Assembly: GCA_964532065.1 (NCBI GenBank)
Contig: CAZHHG010000002.1
Span: 1-64,000, forward strand
DNA length: 64,000 nt
Reading direction: 5' to 3'
From: DSXH01 sp964532065
GTDB lineage: Bacteria > Bacteroidota > Ignavibacteria > Ignavibacteriales > Melioribacteraceae
The notes under the pieces were generated by a model that was not told the origin of the DNA, ran no database searches, and saw only the letters and a list, made by a program, of their open reading frames with translations. A program made the position numbers and the translations under genes. Shown here in pieces: positions 61,800 to 64,000 of the stretch; position 1 is the first letter of the stretch, and each line of letters begins with the position of its first letter.

Positions 61800-62235
61800 A
61801 TTTTAAAATACCGTCCCAGGATACTATTACCCCGTCAAATTCTTTTAATACTTTTTCAAGTTCGTTTGAGTTGCTGAAGCCGCTTAAATTAAGCCCCATT
61901 GGACTTCTCAATTTTTCGCTTTTGAGAAAAAGAGCGTTCTTTGTATTAATCAGATTTTCAGGATTCGAAAAATCTGTTACCCACATAGATCCTATAGTTT
62001 TGCTGACTATTTTCATAGAATAATCGGCAAGGCATTCGATCGAATCGAACTTGTAAACTTTTCCTTTGTCCGTTATAAGTTCAGCACCGTACTTTGGATC
62101 CGAAATAGTCATTTTACAATTATCGCAATTGTCCTCGCCGTAAGAAATCGGTTCGGGCTTCGACTGGCAGGAAAGTACTGTGAAAGCTGATAATAAAATT
62201 AAAACTGTCCATACGGTTAAGTTATTCCTTTTCAT
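61777..62235 (-). CDS. nosL: NosL copper chaperone lipoprotein
   Basis: 152 residues. Lipobox LSC with Cys23, then the NosL motif EDNCDNCKMTISDP (CDNC 37-40, Met42) and DSIECLADY. Binds Cu(I) and passes it to the NosDFY/NosZ system. Start overlaps the gene upstream (ATGA-type). Confidence 0.93.
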   Translation of the reverse strand: MKRNNLTVWTVLILLSAFTVLSCQSKPEPISYGEDNCDNCKMTISDPKYGAELITDKGKVYKFDSIECLADYSMKIVSKTIGSMWVTDFSNPENLINTKNALFLKSEKLRSPMGLNLSGFSNSNELEKVLKEFDGVIVSWDGILKYVSEKWN

Positions 62236-62810
62236 TTCTCCTTTCCTTTTTTATCTATAAAATATGATGTTGTCGCCAGTGCAACCGAAATAAAAATCAG
62301 AATGCTTCCAAGGCCCGGTAAAGAGGTGGCCGTTATGTTGAGAAGTTTTTTTGTTCCGATTACCGGCGGCTGATAACTCATGCCGGGTACTTTGATTGGC
62401 GCTGTGGGATCCAGATTGTGTCCGTAATCGTATCCCCACATGTAAAAATCATACAGGCCAATCGACATAACAACTAGTACTAAAACGATCCAGACAAGAA
62501 GCAGTTTTCTCTTTTTAATGAATGCTACTAATATTCCAGATAACGAAAGAAAGACTACTATATACGGCATGAACTTTAACTCGGTAATAGCATCCGGCAC
62601 GATCGGCTTCATTCCGATATAGTGATTAAGCCCGTTTATATTTTTTAGATCGAATTCTTTTTCACCTGTTACCTGATTTACCCATATTCTCAAACCGATT
62701 CCTTCGGGATATTGGGGTGCTTCTAGATTTATATTCCAGATAGGGAATAGAAAAACTCCTAATAAAATCAAAGCTGAGGTGGTCATTAAATATTTTGATC
62801 TGTTACTCAT
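62232..62810 (-). CDS. Membrane protein of clade II-type nos cluster
   Basis: 192 residues from MSNRSKYLMTTSALILLGVF; GAGG 7 bases upstream decides this start, because the earlier one would lie in a hairpin. Four or five TM segments (about 8-26, 78-96, 105-123, 161-182) with a conserved-looking periplasmic loop (EGIGLRIWVNQVTGEKEFDLKNINGLNHYIGMKPI). It sits between nosZ and nosL; not a NosR. Possible role in electron transfer or NosZ assembly; unproven. Confidence 0.8.
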   Translation of the reverse strand: MSNRSKYLMTTSALILLGVFLFPIWNINLEAPQYPEGIGLRIWVNQVTGEKEFDLKNINGLNHYIGMKPIVPDAITELKFMPYIVVFLSLSGILVAFIKKRKLLLVWIVLVLVVMSIGLYDFYMWGYDYGHNLDPTAPIKVPGMSYQPPVIGTKKLLNITATSLPGLGSILIFISVALATTSYFIDKKGKEK

Positions 62811-62827
62811 TACATTACCTCGGGAAA

Positions 62828-62850
62828 GAGTCCGCCCTAAAGGCGGACTC
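62828..62850. promoter_or_regulatory. Strong hairpin between nosZ and the next gene
   Basis: GAGTCCGCC and GGCGGACTC, 9 perfect pairs, 5-base loop, 8 bases after the nosZ stop. Only a short T-run follows on the minus strand, so it may act as a partial terminator or 3' stabiliser that makes nosZ mRNA more abundant than the downstream genes. Confidence 0.65.
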
Positions 62851-62857
62851 ATTTCAA

Positions 62858-64000
62858 TTACTTGTTATATGAAATCTGGATGTTACTTCCCGCCGGCGAA
62901 ACTCTAATATAGCCCGACATTTCCTGATGCAGTGCAGAACAGAAATCGGTGCAGTAGAACGGATATATACCAGCCTTCTTTGGTTCCCACACAATTGTTT
63001 TGGTTTGTCCCGGCATAATCAGTAATTCCGAGCTGTTAAGCCCCTTCACTACAAAACCGTGCGGAATATCCCAATCCTGTTCAAGATTTGTTACATGGAA
63101 ATAGACTTTGTCGCCGACTTTTACACCCTCAATATTATCCGGCTTAAAGTGAGAGCGGGAAGCAGTCATATAAATTCTCACTTCATTACCATTTCTAACA
63201 ACTCGCGAGTCTTTTTCGCTTTTAACTGCGTTAGGATTCTGGTTTTTTTCCAGTTCATAAATTCTTTTCGAATTTTTCATTAATAGTTCTGCAGAAATTG
63301 CCTGAGCATAATGAGGCTCGCCGGTGGTCGGAAAATCGAGCAGTAGTTTCATCTTATCGCCGGTTATATCTATAAGCTGTGCAGATTGGGTTAGCTCGGG
63401 TCCGGTTGGAAGATATCTGTCTTTTGTTATTTTATTCAGGGCAATAACATATTTTCCCCATGGATTTTTTGTGTCGCCTCCCGGAATCATTAAATGACCA
63501 ATTGAATAGTACGTAGGAATTCTATCAACAACTTCCCAGGTTCCGATTTTCCATTTCACTATTTCGGAGGAAATGAACGCTGATGTGTAACCATATCCCT
63601 CGCCATCGAATTGTGTGTGAAGCGGTCCGAGACCCGGATCCTGAACCTCACCTGCGATTACCGAACCGTACTTTAGAATTGGAATACCTTCTATCTCACC
63701 ATCGAATTGTTTTTCCTCGATTGCTTTGATCATTTTTGAAAATGAATGAACGGGAATAACTGTAGCAAGCTTTCCTCCGGCTACTATATATTCTCCGGTA
63801 GGATCAACATCCACTCCGTGAGGAGATTTAGGAGTAGGAAGGTAGTAGATCATACCTGGACAATCTTTAGGATTGAGAACGAGTACTTTTTTGTTGATCT
63901 CTGAAAACGCGGTCTGCTTTTCCTCATCGTAATAATTTCGGTAATATTCTCCATCCATAGTTACAGCTTTACCCTGTTTTACGTACTCCTCTGCTTTTTT
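62858..64000 (-). CDS. nosZ: Nitrous oxide reductase (clade II-type context), C-terminal part, cut by window edge
   Basis: About 380 residues visible; the frame continues past the right edge, so the N-terminus and signal are missing. The CuA domain ends FYCTDFCSALHQEMSGY, the C-x3-C-x3-H-x2-M ligand set. Propeller His motifs for CuZ include SPHGVDVDP, GPLHTQFDGEGYGY and GEPHYAQ. Reduces N2O to N2. The downstream order (membrane protein, L, D, F, Y, Fe-S) and absence of nosR fit clade II. Confidence 0.95.
   Translation of the reverse strand, partial: KKAEEYVKQGKAVTMDGEYYRNYYDEEKQTAFSEINKKVLVLNPKDCPGMIYYLPTPKSPHGVDVDPTGEYIVAGGKLATVIPVHSFSKMIKAIEEKQFDGEIEGIPILKYGSVIAGEVQDPGLGPLHTQFDGEGYGYTSAFISSEIVKWKIGTWEVVDRIPTYYSIGHLMIPGGDTKNPWGKYVIALNKITKDRYLPTGPELTQSAQLIDITGDKMKLLLDFPTTGEPHYAQAISAELLMKNSKRIYELEKNQNPNAVKSEKDSRVVRNGNEVRIYMTASRSHFKPDNIEGVKVGDKVYFHVTNLEQDWDIPHGFVVKGLNSSELLIMPGQTKTIVWEPKKAGIYPFYCTDFCSALHQEMSGYIRVSPAGSNIQISYNK

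Overview
The window looks like a stretch of a draft chromosome (a run of 10 N at 32793-32802 marks a scaffold join) from a Gram-negative member of the Bacteroidota/Chlorobi side of the tree. Ignavibacteria (Ignavibacterium/Melioribacter-like) is the best guess. The signs are a type IX secretion C-terminal sorting domain of the LYPNYPNPFNPSTNI type, the ELTSFTGSS-type linker at the left edge, many exported beta-propeller proteins, lipoproteins and outer-membrane barrels, a TonB-dependent receptor, and a nitrous oxide reductase cluster whose gene content fits the clade II (Sec-exported) type. Assignment to this group is inference; no rRNA gene is present.

Left region (1-13.3 kb, almost all minus strand). 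A secreted delta-60-repeat propeller gene is interrupted by an in-frame TAG. Next comes a run of ten same-strand genes, transcribed from 13299 down to 2581: thiolase, GbsR/MarR-type regulator, SDR reductase, a KAS III-like protein that has lost its catalytic His and Asn, a sodium/solute symporter, an acyl-CoA ligase, a lipoprotein, an outer-membrane barrel and two related alpha/beta hydrolases. This reads as an uptake, hydrolysis, activation and C-C chemistry locus for an acyl-type substrate; the substrate is unknown.

Middle region (13.4-34.7 kb). Mostly housekeeping and accessory genes: a 14-blade WD40 protein, a cysteine-poor PerR-like repressor with a peroxiredoxin, exported small proteins, an MBL-fold enzyme, DinB and arylamine N-acetyltransferase, an unrecognised membrane-protein/winged-helix cassette, a transglutaminase-TPR protein, an S9 peptidase, a Gfo/Idh/MocA oxidoreductase, PPK2, a PHP phosphoesterase, an esterase split by the assembly gap, a YjjX-type NTPase and a PhzF protein.

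Signalling region (34.8-49.8 kb). One tight operon encodes a lipoprotein, a GAF-AAA+ sigma-54 activator, a membrane Ser/Thr kinase with PEGA domains, a kelch protein with a type IX sorting tail and a DUF5683 protein. Downstream there is a very good sigma-54 promoter (41104-41119) followed by a short intergenic RNA with two hairpins and a terminator, then a STAS protein. A second operon encodes a PAS histidine kinase, an NtrC-type response regulator, a second STAS protein and a receiver-PP2C phosphatase. Together these look like a sigma-54/partner-switching network. The predicted sigma-54-driven small RNA is the most novel single item in the window.

Right region (49.8-64 kb). DUF4922 and GT2 genes, a TonB-dependent receptor, an RlpA-like protein, a small outer-membrane barrel, an Rrf2-type Fe-S regulator, a PH-domain protein and a methyltransferase lead to a minus-strand nos operon: nosZ (cut by the window edge), an uncharacterised membrane protein, nosL, nosD, nosF, nosY and a 4Fe-4S protein.
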